The notes: a model not told the origin generated them from the letters alone. 64,000 bases of DNA from JBOFDP01 sp051647125 (GCA_051647125.1 JBOFDP010000085.1:62001-126000); one strand, 5' to 3'; shown: positions 26,707 through 36,749, numbered from the stretch's first letter. Translations and numbers: made by a program.

Positions 26707-26714
26707 TACTTTTG
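26707..26714 (+). promoter_or_regulatory. alaS promoter -7 element
   Basis: TACTTTTG matches TAnnTTTG, 55 nt before the alaS ATG in the 174-bp gap behind the SprT-like gene. Confidence 0.45.
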
Positions 26715-26769
26715 CAGGCATATAAAAATTCTTTATATTTAAAGAAAATGATTATATAAAAATACTACT

Positions 26770-29370
26770 ATGTTGACCTCCAATGAAATTAGAAATGCTT
26801 TTTTTAAATTTTTTGAAAGCAAACAACATCTTATCATTCCTTCTGCCCCTATTGTGGTCAAGAATGACCCTACTTTGTTTTTTACCAACTCTGGAATGGC
26901 TCCACTAAAAGATTATTTTTTAGGATATAAAACTCCCAATAGTTCTAGAATTGCAGATACACAAAAATGTTTGCGTGTAAGTGGAAAACATAATGACCTT
27001 GAGGAAGTGGGTGTAGATACATATCATCATACTATGTTTGAAATGTTGGGAAATTGGAGTTTTGGGGATTATTTTAAAAAAGAAGCCATTGCGTGGGCGT
27101 GGGAACTTTTAACAGAGATATACAAAATTCCTAAAAATAGATTATATGCTACTTATTTCGAAGGTGATGATAAAGAGGATTTAGAAGAAGATTTAGAAGC
27201 CAAAGAGTATTGGAGTTTGTTTTTGCCTAAAGATAGAATTTTGAAAGGAAATAAAAAAAATAATTTTTGGGAAATGGGAGATATGGGTCCTTGTGGTCCT
27301 TGTAGTGAAATTCATATAGATTGTAGAACTGATGAAGAAATAAAAAAAATAGATTGTAAAAATTTAGTAAATACCGATCACCCAGAGGTAATAGAGATTT
27401 GGAATCTTGTTTTTATGCAATTTCAACGACTAAAAAACGGACAACTTCAACCACTCATTCAAAAGCACGTAGATACAGGAATGGGTTTTGAAAGATTGGT
27501 ACGCGTATTACAACAAAAAAAATCAAACTATGATACTGATATTTTTTTAGGTATAATCCAACAAATAGAAAAACTTACCTCTGAAAAATATACAGGCACA
27601 AAAAGCAAAAAAGATATTAGTTTTCGAGTGTTGTCAGATCACCTTAGAGCTATTTCTTTTTCCATTGCTGATGGGCAACTACCCTCCAATACAGGTGCTG
27701 GGTATGTAATTCGTCGTATCTTACGTAGAGCTGTTAGGTATTATTATTCCTATTTGCATGTTAAGCAACCCTTGCTCACTAAACTAGTAGAAAAACTAGC
27801 TCAAGAAATGGCACTTTTTACAGAAATAAAAACACAACAGCATTTCATAGAACAAGTTATTAAAGAAGAAGAAGAAGCTTTTTTACATACTTTAGAAAAA
27901 GGGCTTAAGCGTATCGAAGAAATTACAATTATAAACCATTGTTTAGAAGGATCAGAGGCTTTTGAACTCTATGATACATACGGATTCCCTTTAGATTTAA
28001 TATCTCTAATTGCAGAGGAAAAAGGTTGGAAAATAGATGAAGAAGGTTTTGAAAAGGAGATGCAAAAACAAAAAAATCGTAGCCGTAATGCTAGCAACAT
28101 AGATATAGAAGATTGGGTTGTTTGTAACCTCAAAAAATCTTCTTTTATAGGGTATACAAAAAACATCTCAGATACAACAATTACACGTTATAGAAAAGTA
28201 AACGATAAAAATAAATCTTACTATCAGGTGGTTTTAGAAAAAACACCTTTTTATGCAGAAAGTGGAGGACAAGTAGGAGATACCGGGTTGTTACTTATAA
28301 ATCAAAAAGAAATACCTGTATTTAATACTAAAAAAGAAAATGATTTATTTCTCCATTTTGTTGACTCTATCCCTGAAAGCAACAATGTCATAATCGCAAA
28401 AATTAATGAAAATAGAAGAAAAAATATAGCCCTACACCACTCTGCTACTCACTTAATGCATGCGGCATTAAAAAAAGTTTTGGGTACTCATGTGGCACAA
28501 AAAGGGAGTTTTATAAATGACCAAAAATTACGATTTGATTTTTCTCATTTTTCAGCTATGACTACAGAACAAATTGAAGAGGTAGAAAAAATAGTTAATC
28601 AAAAAATTAGAGAAAATATTATAACCGAAATAGAAGAAATACCTAAAGAAGAAGCCTTAAAGAAGAATATAACGGCACTTTTTGGTGAAAAATATGGCAA
28701 TATAGTACGAGTTGTTACTATGGGTAAAGATTTTTCTATAGAACTTTGTGGAGGTACGCACGTAAAGGCTACTGGCGATATAGGTTTTTTTAAAATCATA
28801 CATGAAACTAACGTAGCTGCAGGAGTACGTCGGATAGAAGCTGTTGCCGGCGAAGTTGCAGAAAAATATATTTTACAAGAAGAACATCTTTTTCAGAGTA
28901 TAAAAAAACAATTAAAAAATACTAAGGATATTCTAAAATCTATACAACATTTGCAAAATGAAAATATTCAACAAAAAAAAGATATAGAGTTTTATCAATC
29001 TCAGATAATAGAAACAGAAGTAGAAAAACTTTCAAAACAAGCTACTGTTATAAAAGAGGTTACATTTGTTGGGGAAATAGTAAAAACTTCTTCTATAGAT
29101 TTATTAAAAAAAATAGCTTTATCGCTAAGTAAAAATCAAATAATCTGTGTGTTGTGTAGCATCATTGACCAAAAAGCACAGGTAGTAATAAGTGCTAATG
29201 AGGAAATTTGTAAAAGAAAAAATTTAAATTTTTCCACCCTCTTAAAAACAGATATTTTGCCTTTAATAGATGGCGTAGGAGGAGGAAAACCCAACTTTGT
29301 AAGTGCTATAGGAAAAAATGAGCAAGTACTAGACAATGTCATTATACTAATTCAAAATTATCTTAAATAA
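26770..29370 (+). CDS. alaS: Alanine--tRNA ligase
   Basis: An 866-residue class II synthetase. The catalytic domain has motif 1 region FFTNSGMAPLKDYFLG, motif 2 VSGKHNDLEEVGVDTYHHTMFEMLGNWSFGDYF and motif 3 near PSNTGAGYVIRRILRRAVRY. The editing domain has HHSATHLMHAALKKVLG and the zinc-site CGGTHVKATGDIGFFKI, and the C-terminal C-Ala domain ends GGGKPNFVSAIGK. All domains are present. Its stop shares a base with the ATG of the thiamine pyrophosphokinase gene. Confidence 0.97.
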   Translation: MLTSNEIRNAFFKFFESKQHLIIPSAPIVVKNDPTLFFTNSGMAPLKDYFLGYKTPNSSRIADTQKCLRVSGKHNDLEEVGVDTYHHTMFEMLGNWSFGDYFKKEAIAWAWELLTEIYKIPKNRLYATYFEGDDKEDLEEDLEAKEYWSLFLPKDRILKGNKKNNFWEMGDMGPCGPCSEIHIDCRTDEEIKKIDCKNLVNTDHPEVIEIWNLVFMQFQRLKNGQLQPLIQKHVDTGMGFERLVRVLQQKKSNYDTDIFLGIIQQIEKLTSEKYTGTKSKKDISFRVLSDHLRAISFSIADGQLPSNTGAGYVIRRILRRAVRYYYSYLHVKQPLLTKLVEKLAQEMALFTEIKTQQHFIEQVIKEEEEAFLHTLEKGLKRIEEITIINHCLEGSEAFELYDTYGFPLDLISLIAEEKGWKIDEEGFEKEMQKQKNRSRNASNIDIEDWVVCNLKKSSFIGYTKNISDTTITRYRKVNDKNKSYYQVVLEKTPFYAESGGQVGDTGLLLINQKEIPVFNTKKENDLFLHFVDSIPESNNVIIAKINENRRKNIALHHSATHLMHAALKKVLGTHVAQKGSFINDQKLRFDFSHFSAMTTEQIEEVEKIVNQKIRENIITEIEEIPKEEALKKNITALFGEKYGNIVRVVTMGKDFSIELCGGTHVKATGDIGFFKIIHETNVAAGVRRIEAVAGEVAEKYILQEEHLFQSIKKQLKNTKDILKSIQHLQNENIQQKKDIEFYQSQIIETEVEKLSKQATVIKEVTFVGEIVKTSSIDLLKKIALSLSKNQIICVLCSIIDQKAQVVISANEEICKRKNLNFSTLLKTDILPLIDGVGGGKPNFVSAIGKNEQVLDNVIILIQNYLK

Positions 29371-30044
29371 TGCAAACTCATAGTATCAATATACTTCCTC
29401 AAATTTATGATTTAAAACATGATGTAGTTATTGTTGCTAATGGACAATTTCCCAAAAATCCATTTCTGCAAAACCTCATAAAACAGGCTAAAAAAATTAT
29501 TGTTTGTGATGGGGCTTTACACCATTTACAGAAAAAAAATATAGAACCTGATTTTATTATTGGTGATTGTGATTCTATTAGGAATAATTTACAAAAAAAA
29601 TATCATCACAAAATTATACATCTTGCAGAACAAGACTCTAATGACCTTAATAAAGCCCTGTGTTTGGCAAAAGAAAAAAATTTAAACCATATTCTTATTC
29701 TTGGTGCTACGGGTTTAAGAGAAGATCATACCTTAGGAAATATCAGTATTTTAGCAAAAAGTTTTCCAGTCTTTCAACAAATTGCCATGGTTTCTGATTA
29801 TGGAATCTTTACAGCACACAACAATAATATAACGTTGCCTACTATTCCCTATCAACAAATTTCTTTTTTTACTTTTAGTTCAAAAACCTCTCTTAGTTGC
29901 CTAGAATTAAAATGGGTATTAAAAAATTTTACAACAAAATTTTGGCATGAAGTGACCCTTAATGAAGCACTTGGAAATGAGATAAATATTCATATTACTA
30001 ACGGTATTGTAGTTGTCTTTCGTGCTTTTGAAATAAACTTTTAG
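29370..30044 (+). CDS. Thiamine pyrophosphokinase
   Basis: A 224-residue enzyme converting thiamine to thiamine diphosphate with ATP. The N-terminal domain has CDGALHHLQKKNIEPDFIIGDCDSI (the GDxDS substrate site) and then EQDSNDLNKALCLA and LGATGLREDHTLGNISIL, the family's metal and nucleotide sites. The C-terminal beta-sandwich ends in VVVFRAFEINF. It is coupled to alaS by a one-base overlap and ends convergently, overlapping the NUDIX gene by 4 bp. Confidence 0.9.
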   Translation: MQTHSINILPQIYDLKHDVVIVANGQFPKNPFLQNLIKQAKKIIVCDGALHHLQKKNIEPDFIIGDCDSIRNNLQKKYHHKIIHLAEQDSNDLNKALCLAKEKNLNHILILGATGLREDHTLGNISILAKSFPVFQQIAMVSDYGIFTAHNNNITLPTIPYQQISFFTFSSKTSLSCLELKWVLKNFTTKFWHEVTLNEALGNEINIHITNGIVVVFRAFEINF

Positions 30045-30628
30045 CTATCCATTTTTAAATACTTTTCTAATAGTTCTCGGATTAACAAAAACATTTTATG
30101 GGTATATAGAGGAAGTTCTTTGATTGGTATCCATTTTACTTGTTCAATACCTTCTTCTTTTTGTGGTTTTAGAATCTCTGTATGTAAAGATTGAAATACA
30201 TACCAATATGTTTTCTTTAAAATACAAATATTATCTATAAAATATAAATGATGAGTAATCTCTATGTCTTTTATATAAGCAAGCCTGGTTACATGGGTTT
30301 CTTCCTGTATTTCTCTAATTGCATTTTCTATACACCCTTCATTAGGTTCTTGTTTACCTTTGGGTAAATCCCAATGATTATTTCTATAAATTAATAATAA
30401 TTCTTTTTTATGATTATAAACCAAACCACCTGCTGCGGTTATGGGTTTAGTATGCTTGTAAATAGTGTTTAAAAACTCTTGTTCATTCTTCCAGTATAAA
30501 ACAGGCTGTATTGTTAGTTTTTGATGTTTAATTTGGTGTAAAATATCTAACAACAATTTGGTAGAAGAGATTTTTGACTCATCAAAATGATTAATGATTT
30601 TTCTACTCTCAAAATAAATGACAAACAT
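30041..30628 (-). CDS. NUDIX hydrolase
   Basis: A 195-residue protein. The first 70 residues form an extra N-terminal domain, then AAGGLVYNHKKELLLIYRNNHWDLPKGKQEPNEGCIENAIREIQEETHV contains the full NUDIX box (G-x5-E-x7-REIQEETHV). Substrate is not readable; Bacteroidota proteins of this shape are annotated only as NUDIX. The ATG lies 4 nt behind a -7 element, so the mRNA is probably leaderless. Confidence 0.88.
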   Translation of the reverse strand: MFVIYFESRKIINHFDESKISSTKLLLDILHQIKHQKLTIQPVLYWKNEQEFLNTIYKHTKPITAAGGLVYNHKKELLLIYRNNHWDLPKGKQEPNEGCIENAIREIQEETHVTRLAYIKDIEITHHLYFIDNICILKKTYWYVFQSLHTEILKPQKEEGIEQVKWIPIKELPLYTHKMFLLIRELLEKYLKMDS

Positions 30629-30632
30629 ATTA

Positions 30633-30640
30633 CAAAAATA
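30633..30640 (-). promoter_or_regulatory. Promoter -7 element directly in front of the NUDIX gene
   Basis: Minus-strand TATTTTTG with only 4 nt to the ATG at 30628, the same spacing as at 39614 and 44254. Confidence 0.5.
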
Positions 30641-30688
30641 CTTGTTGTAAAGAATTAAAAAAAATATTAATTTTCCATTTACTATTAC

Positions 30689-30696
30689 TAAGTTTG
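30689..30696 (+). promoter_or_regulatory. adk promoter -7 element
   Basis: TAAGTTTG matches TAnnTTTG, 46 nt before the adk ATG. Confidence 0.45.
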
Positions 30697-30742
30697 CATT
30701 AAAATCAAAAAAATATTAATTTTCCTATAAAAAATTTCATTA

Positions 30743-31306
30743 ATGAAAAATATTATTTTATTTGGACCTCCAGGAAGTGGTAAAGGGACTCAGGCAGAAA
30801 GATTAATCGAAAATTTTCATTTAACACATATTTCTACAGGAGTAATATTAAGAGAAGAACTTCAACAAAAGACACCTTTAGCGCAAGAAGCAAAATCCTT
30901 TATAGAACAAGGGAAATTGGTCCCCGACCAGATAGTAATAAACATGGTAAAAAATATTATCTGTAACAAAAAAAACACCTCTGGTTTCTTATATGATGGC
31001 TTTCCTCGTACATACAAGCAAGCTGAAGAATTAGAAACGATGTTGAAGGAATTAAAGTTAAAAATTGATAAAGTTTTTTTTATAGAAGTAGAAGAAGAAG
31101 CCTTGATAAAACGAATTTTACTTCGGGGTGCTTCAAGTGGTCGACCGGATGATGCTGATGAATCTATCATACGTGCTAGAATGATAGAGTATAAACTTAA
31201 AACAGACCCTATACAATCTTTTTACAAAAAGTCTGACAATATTTTTAATATAGATGGTTCAAAATCTATTGAAGATGTCTATGAATCTATTGCCTCAAAG
31301 ATGTAG
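30743..31306 (+). CDS. adk: Adenylate kinase (short form)
   Basis: A 187-residue kinase that balances ATP, ADP and AMP. The P-loop is GPPGSGKGT (residues 8-16), the AMP-site helix follows in HISTGVILREE, then FLYDGFPRTYKQAEEL and GRPDDADESIIRARMIEY with the catalytic arginines. The LID is short, as usual in the phylum. One oddity: the AMP-binding motif is STGV where most family members have STGD or STGE. Confidence 0.95.
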   Translation: MKNIILFGPPGSGKGTQAERLIENFHLTHISTGVILREELQQKTPLAQEAKSFIEQGKLVPDQIVINMVKNIICNKKNTSGFLYDGFPRTYKQAEELETMLKELKLKIDKVFFIEVEEEALIKRILLRGASSGRPDDADESIIRARMIEYKLKTDPIQSFYKKSDNIFNIDGSKSIEDVYESIASKM

Positions 31307-31327
31307 TATAGATAATTAATTTCTTGT

Positions 31328-31335
31328 TATCTTTG
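31328..31335 (+). promoter_or_regulatory. mreC promoter -7 element
   Basis: TATCTTTG matches TAnnTTTG exactly, 18 nt before the GTG start of mreC; it probably drives the whole elongation operon. Confidence 0.55.
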
Positions 31336-31353
31336 TATTTTATTTGATGTCCT

Positions 31354-32178
31354 GTGAATGATATATATTTTTTTGTAAAAAAACATGGTGTTATCTTATG
31401 GTTTCTCTTCTTACAGATAATCAATATTATTCTTTTTGTTAACTATAATAGATTTCCAAGTATTGTATTTGGAGAATGGATTTTCTATAGTAATTTAAAG
31501 ATGCAGTGTATGACAAACAATATTTCAGATTATCTATATCTTAAAAAAATCAACCAAAACTTGATAGAAGAAAACACCCACTTGAGAAATCAACTTACAT
31601 ACAATTATATAACCTATCAAAAAAATAACGATACCAACATTGTATTTTTACAACAATATAAATGGATTAAAGCTGAGGCTATTGATTTTATAAAAAAACA
31701 AGAGAACCTATTTCTTATTATCCGATCCGGAAAAGAAGAAGGTATAGAGGAAAATATGGCTCTTGTTTCTTCTCTTGGGGTTGCGGGTAATATTATTAAA
31801 GTATATAATAATTACTCCGTTGCAACTACCTTATTTAATGAAAAAACAAAAGTTATAGGTACAGTTTCCTCAAATAATACTTTTTGTGCATTAGAATGGA
31901 CACCCATAGAGCCAACTCTCTTAATTTGCAAAAATTTCCCTCATAATACTAATACTAAAGTTAAAGATACTATTATTACTAGTAATTATTCAGTCAAATA
32001 TCCACCAAACTTACCTATTGGTATTATTGAAGAAATCATTGAAAATAAACAAACAAGAGAACTAACATTAAAAGTAAAACCCTTTGTAGATTATAATGTT
32101 TTATCTCAGGTATATGTTATAAAAAACAAAGATCACGACATATTAAAAACTATTAAATCTGATGTTTCTGCAGAATGA
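31354..32178 (+). CDS. mreC: Rod-shape protein MreC
   Basis: A 274-residue periplasmic scaffold of the elongasome. One N-terminal membrane segment (VILWFLFLQIINIILFVNY) is followed by a coiled coil (NLIEENTHLRNQL) and two beta domains, with the signature SSLGVAGNIIKVYNNYSVATTL and NLPIGIIEEI. The start is GTG at 31354. It overlaps mreD by 4 bp. mreB, normally upstream, is not here; adk takes that place. Confidence 0.92.
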   Translation: MNDIYFFVKKHGVILWFLFLQIINIILFVNYNRFPSIVFGEWIFYSNLKMQCMTNNISDYLYLKKINQNLIEENTHLRNQLTYNYITYQKNNDTNIVFLQQYKWIKAEAIDFIKKQENLFLIIRSGKEEGIEENMALVSSLGVAGNIIKVYNNYSVATTLFNEKTKVIGTVSSNNTFCALEWTPIEPTLLICKNFPHNTNTKVKDTIITSNYSVKYPPNLPIGIIEEIIENKQTRELTLKVKPFVDYNVLSQVYVIKNKDHDILKTIKSDVSAE

Positions 32179-32714
32179 ATATCTTAAGTAGTTATATCAC
32201 ACGCCTTTTAGGCTATTTTTTATTGTTGCTATTTATCCAGTTCGTGGTATTAGAAAAGGTCAATATATTTTATGGATATATTGTACCTTCTATTTATTTT
32301 TATATACTACTTTGGATCCCACTTTCTGTATCTATGATATGGCTTTTAATAATAGCTTTTATTTTAGGAAGTATGATGGATATTTTACACTTGTCTACTG
32401 GTATTTATTCCTTTGCATGCGTCAATGTGGCTTTTTTTAAAACTTCTATATATAAAAATTTGAATGTCTTCCAAGATAGATATTCTATTACAAAAATAAG
32501 TATTTCAAATTTAGGTGTTCCTAAATATTTGTTATATTTATTAATAATGACAAGTATTTATTTTTTAAGTACTACCATATTAGAATGGTTTTCTTTAGAT
32601 ATTTTTGAATATTATTTTATAATAAAATGGGTATCTGACATCATTACATCTATTTCTCTTATTATCCTCATAGATTTTATTACTCTCCGTTTTAGAAAGA
32701 ATGCTTATTTTTAA
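32175..32714 (+). CDS. mreD: Rod-shape protein MreD
   Basis: A 179-residue protein with five or six membrane segments and the MreD-like core FILGSMMDILHLSTGIYSFACVNVAFF. It belongs to the elongasome with MreC, MrdA and RodA. Identification rests on topology, length and position between mreC and mrdA, since MreD is weakly conserved. Confidence 0.85.
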   Translation: MNILSSYITRLLGYFLLLLFIQFVVLEKVNIFYGYIVPSIYFYILLWIPLSVSMIWLLIIAFILGSMMDILHLSTGIYSFACVNVAFFKTSIYKNLNVFQDRYSITKISISNLGVPKYLLYLLIMTSIYFLSTTILEWFSLDIFEYYFIIKWVSDIITSISLIILIDFITLRFRKNAYF

Positions 32715-32720
32715 AATTAT

Positions 32721-34571
32721 ATGATAGAAAACTCTCCAAAAACTTTATTTATTAAGGCTGTTATATTAATTGCTTTTTCTATTATCATAATACAATTAAT
32801 CTATATTCAACTGCTAAAAAATGATTATACCAAACAAGCTACACAAAATGTTCTTTTTGAAAAACGATTGTATGTAGAAAGGGGGATTATATACGATAGA
32901 AACCATAAAATTATTGTACACACAAAACTTTATTATGACTTATTAATTTTACCTAGCGATGTTATCCCTTTTGATACAATATTACTTTGTAAAATTTTAA
33001 ATATTACACAAGAAGAGGTAGAAAAAAAAATTAATGATGCTATTTTAAAAAATGGACGAAATCGTACCTCTGTATTTGTCAGCTCTTTAGACCAATCCAC
33101 CTATGCCAAAATCTTTGAAAATCTTCCTATTTTTCAAGGATTTGACATAGCCGAACATCCTATTAGAATATACCCTGATTCTGTAGGTGGACACTTTTTG
33201 GGCTATATAAGTGAAGTGTCTCAAGAAATAATTAAAAAGAAAAGTTTTTACTCCTATGGTGATTATGTGGGTATGGCCGGTTTAGAAAAAGAATATGATT
33301 CTGTTTTAAGAGGGAAGAATGGTATAGAATATTGGATAAAAAATAACCATAACAAATTGATTGGAAGATATGACAACGGTAGTCATGATAAAAAATCAAG
33401 TCATGGTCAAGACTTACACACTACTATAGACATAGAATTACAAAAAATAGCAGAGCAACTTTTGACAAATAAAGTAGGGGCAATTGTAGCTATAGAACCC
33501 TCCTCAGGAGAAATTTTAGCCCTTGCCAGTGGAACTACCTATGATCCTAATTTGTTGTCTGAAACAAATAGACCAACCTCAAGAGCTTTATTAGAAGACC
33601 CCTCTTCTCCTTTGCTAAACAGAGCTATTAGTGGAACTTACTCTCCAGGTTCTACATACAAACCTATAGGAGGGCTTATTGCTCTGAATGAAAATATTAT
33701 TAGTCCTTCTTTTTCTATGGTTTGTAAAGGTGCCTATTTAACTTGTATTTCTCCCGTAAAATGTGGGCATAGCAATATAGAACACTCCTCAAACCTTACA
33801 AATGCGATTGCCTATTCTTGTAACTCTTATTTTACTCAGATTTTTAGAATGTTTATCGATCATTTCCCCAACCCCAAACAAGGAATTGTGCAATGGTACA
33901 ATTATATGACTCTTTTGGGATTCGGTCAAAAACTGGGTATTGACCTGCCCAATGAGCGTAAAGGATATATCCCTGATACCATATTTTATAACCATGCATA
34001 CCCTAATAGGAAATGGAATTCTTGTACTATTAAACCTTTAGGTATAGGACAAGGAGAGATAAGCATGACTCCATTACAACTTTCTAATGCCATGTGTATT
34101 ATTGCCAACAGAGGATATTATGCACAACCTCATTTAGTAAAAGCTATTGATAAAATGCCTATTAAACGAAATCAAAAAAATGCCATTCATATCAATAATG
34201 AAGCTTATGATGCTATTATAAATGGAATGGAAAATGTAGTAAATTTTGGAACGGGCGCAAAAGCCTCTGTTTCAGAGGTTGCTATTTGCGGAAAAACAGG
34301 TACGGTACAAAACTATCGTAAATATAATGGCAAAAGAAGACGTTTTAAAAATACAGGTATTTTTGTAGGATTTGCTCCGAAAGAAAATCCTAAAATTGCT
34401 TTTGCTATTGTTATAGAAAATTCTGGTTTTGGGGCCACTTATGCGGTTCCTATGGCTTCCCTTATTGTAGAAAAATACTTGAAAAGAAAACTTTCTGAAA
34501 AAAATCAGAAGCTCCTAAAAGAACTTTCTAAAGAAAATACTATTTATCATTATTTACACCCTATAGATTAA
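32721..34571 (+). CDS. mrdA: Penicillin-binding protein 2
   Basis: A 616-residue class B PBP, the transpeptidase of lateral wall synthesis. N-terminal anchor at residues 10-30, then the pedestal with ERGIIYDRNHKIIV and GHFLGYISEV, and the transpeptidase domain with SxxK as Ser-Thr-Tyr-Lys near residues 311-314 (SPGSTYKP), SCN in AYSCNSYF and KTGT in CGKTGTVQN. All catalytic motifs are present. It is followed by rodA with a one-base overlap. Confidence 0.95.
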   Translation: MIENSPKTLFIKAVILIAFSIIIIQLIYIQLLKNDYTKQATQNVLFEKRLYVERGIIYDRNHKIIVHTKLYYDLLILPSDVIPFDTILLCKILNITQEEVEKKINDAILKNGRNRTSVFVSSLDQSTYAKIFENLPIFQGFDIAEHPIRIYPDSVGGHFLGYISEVSQEIIKKKSFYSYGDYVGMAGLEKEYDSVLRGKNGIEYWIKNNHNKLIGRYDNGSHDKKSSHGQDLHTTIDIELQKIAEQLLTNKVGAIVAIEPSSGEILALASGTTYDPNLLSETNRPTSRALLEDPSSPLLNRAISGTYSPGSTYKPIGGLIALNENIISPSFSMVCKGAYLTCISPVKCGHSNIEHSSNLTNAIAYSCNSYFTQIFRMFIDHFPNPKQGIVQWYNYMTLLGFGQKLGIDLPNERKGYIPDTIFYNHAYPNRKWNSCTIKPLGIGQGEISMTPLQLSNAMCIIANRGYYAQPHLVKAIDKMPIKRNQKNAIHINNEAYDAIINGMENVVNFGTGAKASVSEVAICGKTGTVQNYRKYNGKRRRFKNTGIFVGFAPKENPKIAFAIVIENSGFGATYAVPMASLIVEKYLKRKLSEKNQKLLKELSKENTIYHYLHPID

Positions 34572-35911
34572 TGCAAGAAAATATAATAAATCAGAAAAAA
34601 GGATATAATTGGACGGTCTTACTATTGATGCTTATTATGATGAGTATAGGGTTAGTACTGTTATATGCTATAGAGTATAATCCAAAAATTACTTTTTGGA
34701 ATGCTTTTTTTTCTCTACATACTCTAATAGGAAAACAAGCCTTTTGGATAGGAATTTCATTAATTTTATTTATCCTTATACAAATTATTGATGTACGAGT
34801 ATTTACTTATTTTGCTTTTTATTTTTATATTTTTGGAATATTTATCCTTATACTTACCTTATTCATATCTTCAGATATACGTGGTAGTGGTTCTTTTATA
34901 AGTTTAGGACCTATCACTATACAACCTGCCGAATTATTTAAAACTTTTGCAATTATAGGATTAGCCAAGTTTTTAAGTAATTATAACCTTAACAACGGCA
35001 TTAACCGAATAAAATCTTGGTTTATTATACTCCTTCCTTTTTTTATTGTTTTAGGGCAAAGTGAACTCGGGCAAGCATTAGTTTACATGTCATTAATTAT
35101 TCCTTTATACCGAGAAGGTTTTACTGTATGGATTTTTGGATTCATCTTTTTAATATTATTACTTTTTATACTCACCATTTATATACATCCTACTATTTAT
35201 ATAATTGGAGCTGTGTCTATAGGCATGCTTTTTTTTGTCTTTTTATACAGAAAAAGAAAAAAGAAAAAGTTATATTCTTTAATTTGGGTAATTGGTTGTT
35301 TATTATTTGTAATTTCGTTACAACAAATAGTATTTCCTTTTACAGTGAATAATGTACTAAAAAGCTATCATATAAAAAGAATTTATGCTACATGTGGTCC
35401 AGATTCTCTACAATCTCACCATACCTATTGGATGAATACAAAAACATTAGAGGCAACAAAAAATGCCAAAAAAATTAATTACAACGTAACCCAATCAAAA
35501 ATTGCCATTGGTTCAGGCGAACTTACAGGACAAGAATATTTACATGGTATGCAAACATTATTAAAATTTGTACCTGAACAAAAAAATGATTTTATTTTTT
35601 CTTCTTTAGGAGAAAATTTTGGTTTCATTGGTTGTTTTGTTTATATTCTGTTTGTCATTACTTTATTAATGCAAATTATAAATATTGCGGAAAACCAGCG
35701 AAGTCAACTTTCAAGAGCTTATGCTTATGGCGTATTTGCCATTTTGTTTTTCCATATAGTTATTAATATTAGTGTGGCTATTGGGTTGTTCCCTGTCGTG
35801 GGTATCACTTTGCCTTGGATAAGTTATGGAGGTACTTCCGTACTATCGTTTACCATCATGATAGCTATTTTACTAAAATTAGATATGTATAAAAAAGCAG
35901 CTGTCAAATAA
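34571..35911 (+). CDS. rodA: Peptidoglycan polymerase RodA (SEDS family)
   Basis: A 446-residue SEDS glycosyltransferase with about ten membrane segments. Conserved parts: GSGSFISLGPITIQPAELFKTFAIIGLAKFL, FFIVLGQSELGQALVYMSL (catalytic acidic loop is family-typical), AIGSGELTGQEYLHGMQTLLKFVPEQKNDFIFSSLGENFGFIG and the terminal VVGITLPWISYGGTSVLSF. It polymerises glycan strands from lipid II as the partner of PBP2. Confidence 0.95.
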   Translation: MQENIINQKKGYNWTVLLLMLIMMSIGLVLLYAIEYNPKITFWNAFFSLHTLIGKQAFWIGISLILFILIQIIDVRVFTYFAFYFYIFGIFILILTLFISSDIRGSGSFISLGPITIQPAELFKTFAIIGLAKFLSNYNLNNGINRIKSWFIILLPFFIVLGQSELGQALVYMSLIIPLYREGFTVWIFGFIFLILLLFILTIYIHPTIYIIGAVSIGMLFFVFLYRKRKKKKLYSLIWVIGCLLFVISLQQIVFPFTVNNVLKSYHIKRIYATCGPDSLQSHHTYWMNTKTLEATKNAKKINYNVTQSKIAIGSGELTGQEYLHGMQTLLKFVPEQKNDFIFSSLGENFGFIGCFVYILFVITLLMQIINIAENQRSQLSRAYAYGVFAILFFHIVINISVAIGLFPVVGITLPWISYGGTSVLSFTIMIAILLKLDMYKKAAVK

Positions 35912-36651
35912 TGCAAATAATTCCTTTAAACGAAGGTATTTTTTCTATCAATAAAGAAAAACAAATACATCTTGCACAGCAAGATAATAATAAAAATTAT
36001 CTTTGCCCTCAGGGTCATATCTTAATAGCAATACGACCATTCTTAATCAAAACAAAACACTCGTGCATACTTTTAGATACTGGAATAGGTACTATCAATT
36101 CTATGACAGAAAAATATACGATTATAGAAGAACTAGAAAAACATAATCTTACTGCTAACCATATAGATATTGTATTATTATCACACCTTCATAAAGATCA
36201 TATAGGAAGTATTTTTTTACCTAATACTAATACACTCACATACCCTAATGCTATCTATTATATCAATGAAAAAGAATATCTTTGGGCAAGCAAAAAATAT
36301 ACTTATTTTAAAGAGTTTTCTAATTACAAAAACTTCCTTTCTTCATATCAAGTTTGTTGGTTAAATCAAGATAGAGGTATATTGAAAAATAATATTGAAT
36401 ATAAAGTTACAGGTGGACACACCCCTTACCATCAAGTATTTTGGATAAGAGAAGAACAACAAACTATTTTTTTTGGTGGAGATGTATCTCCTCAATATAA
36501 ACAACTAATATCTAAAATTAATGCACGATACGATTATGCCCCAGAAATTAGTAAAAACTATAGAGAGCTGTGGGCAATAGAAGGTAAGCAACAACATTGG
36601 GAGTTTCTTTTTTACCACGATATTCAATATTCAAAAGCTATATTGTATTAA
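35911..36651 (+). CDS. Metallo-beta-lactamase-fold hydrolase
   Basis: A 246-residue protein with the zinc motif VLLSHLHKDHIGS (HxHxDH), TGGHTPYHQVFWI (third histidine) and FFGGDVSPQY (bridging aspartate). The N-terminus (MQIIPLNEGIFSI ... LLDTGIGTINS) matches the quorum-quenching-lactonase-like branch widely found in Bacteroidota, but the substrate is unknown. It overlaps the rodA stop by one base, so it is part of the same transcript. Confidence 0.85.
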   Translation: MQIIPLNEGIFSINKEKQIHLAQQDNNKNYLCPQGHILIAIRPFLIKTKHSCILLDTGIGTINSMTEKYTIIEELEKHNLTANHIDIVLLSHLHKDHIGSIFLPNTNTLTYPNAIYYINEKEYLWASKKYTYFKEFSNYKNFLSSYQVCWLNQDRGILKNNIEYKVTGGHTPYHQVFWIREEQQTIFFGGDVSPQYKQLISKINARYDYAPEISKNYRELWAIEGKQQHWEFLFYHDIQYSKAILY

Positions 36652-36726
36652 TAGGTTAAATATCTGGTTTATAAAACACAAAATGTACAATATAGAGAAA
36701 ATAGGAAAATTTTATTGAAATATAAT

Positions 36727-36734
36727 TAAATTTG
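36727..36734 (+). promoter_or_regulatory. cysE promoter -7 element
   Basis: TAAATTTG matches TAnnTTTG, 15 nt before the cysE ATG. Confidence 0.5.
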
Positions 36735-36749
36735 CATAAAATTAGGTAA

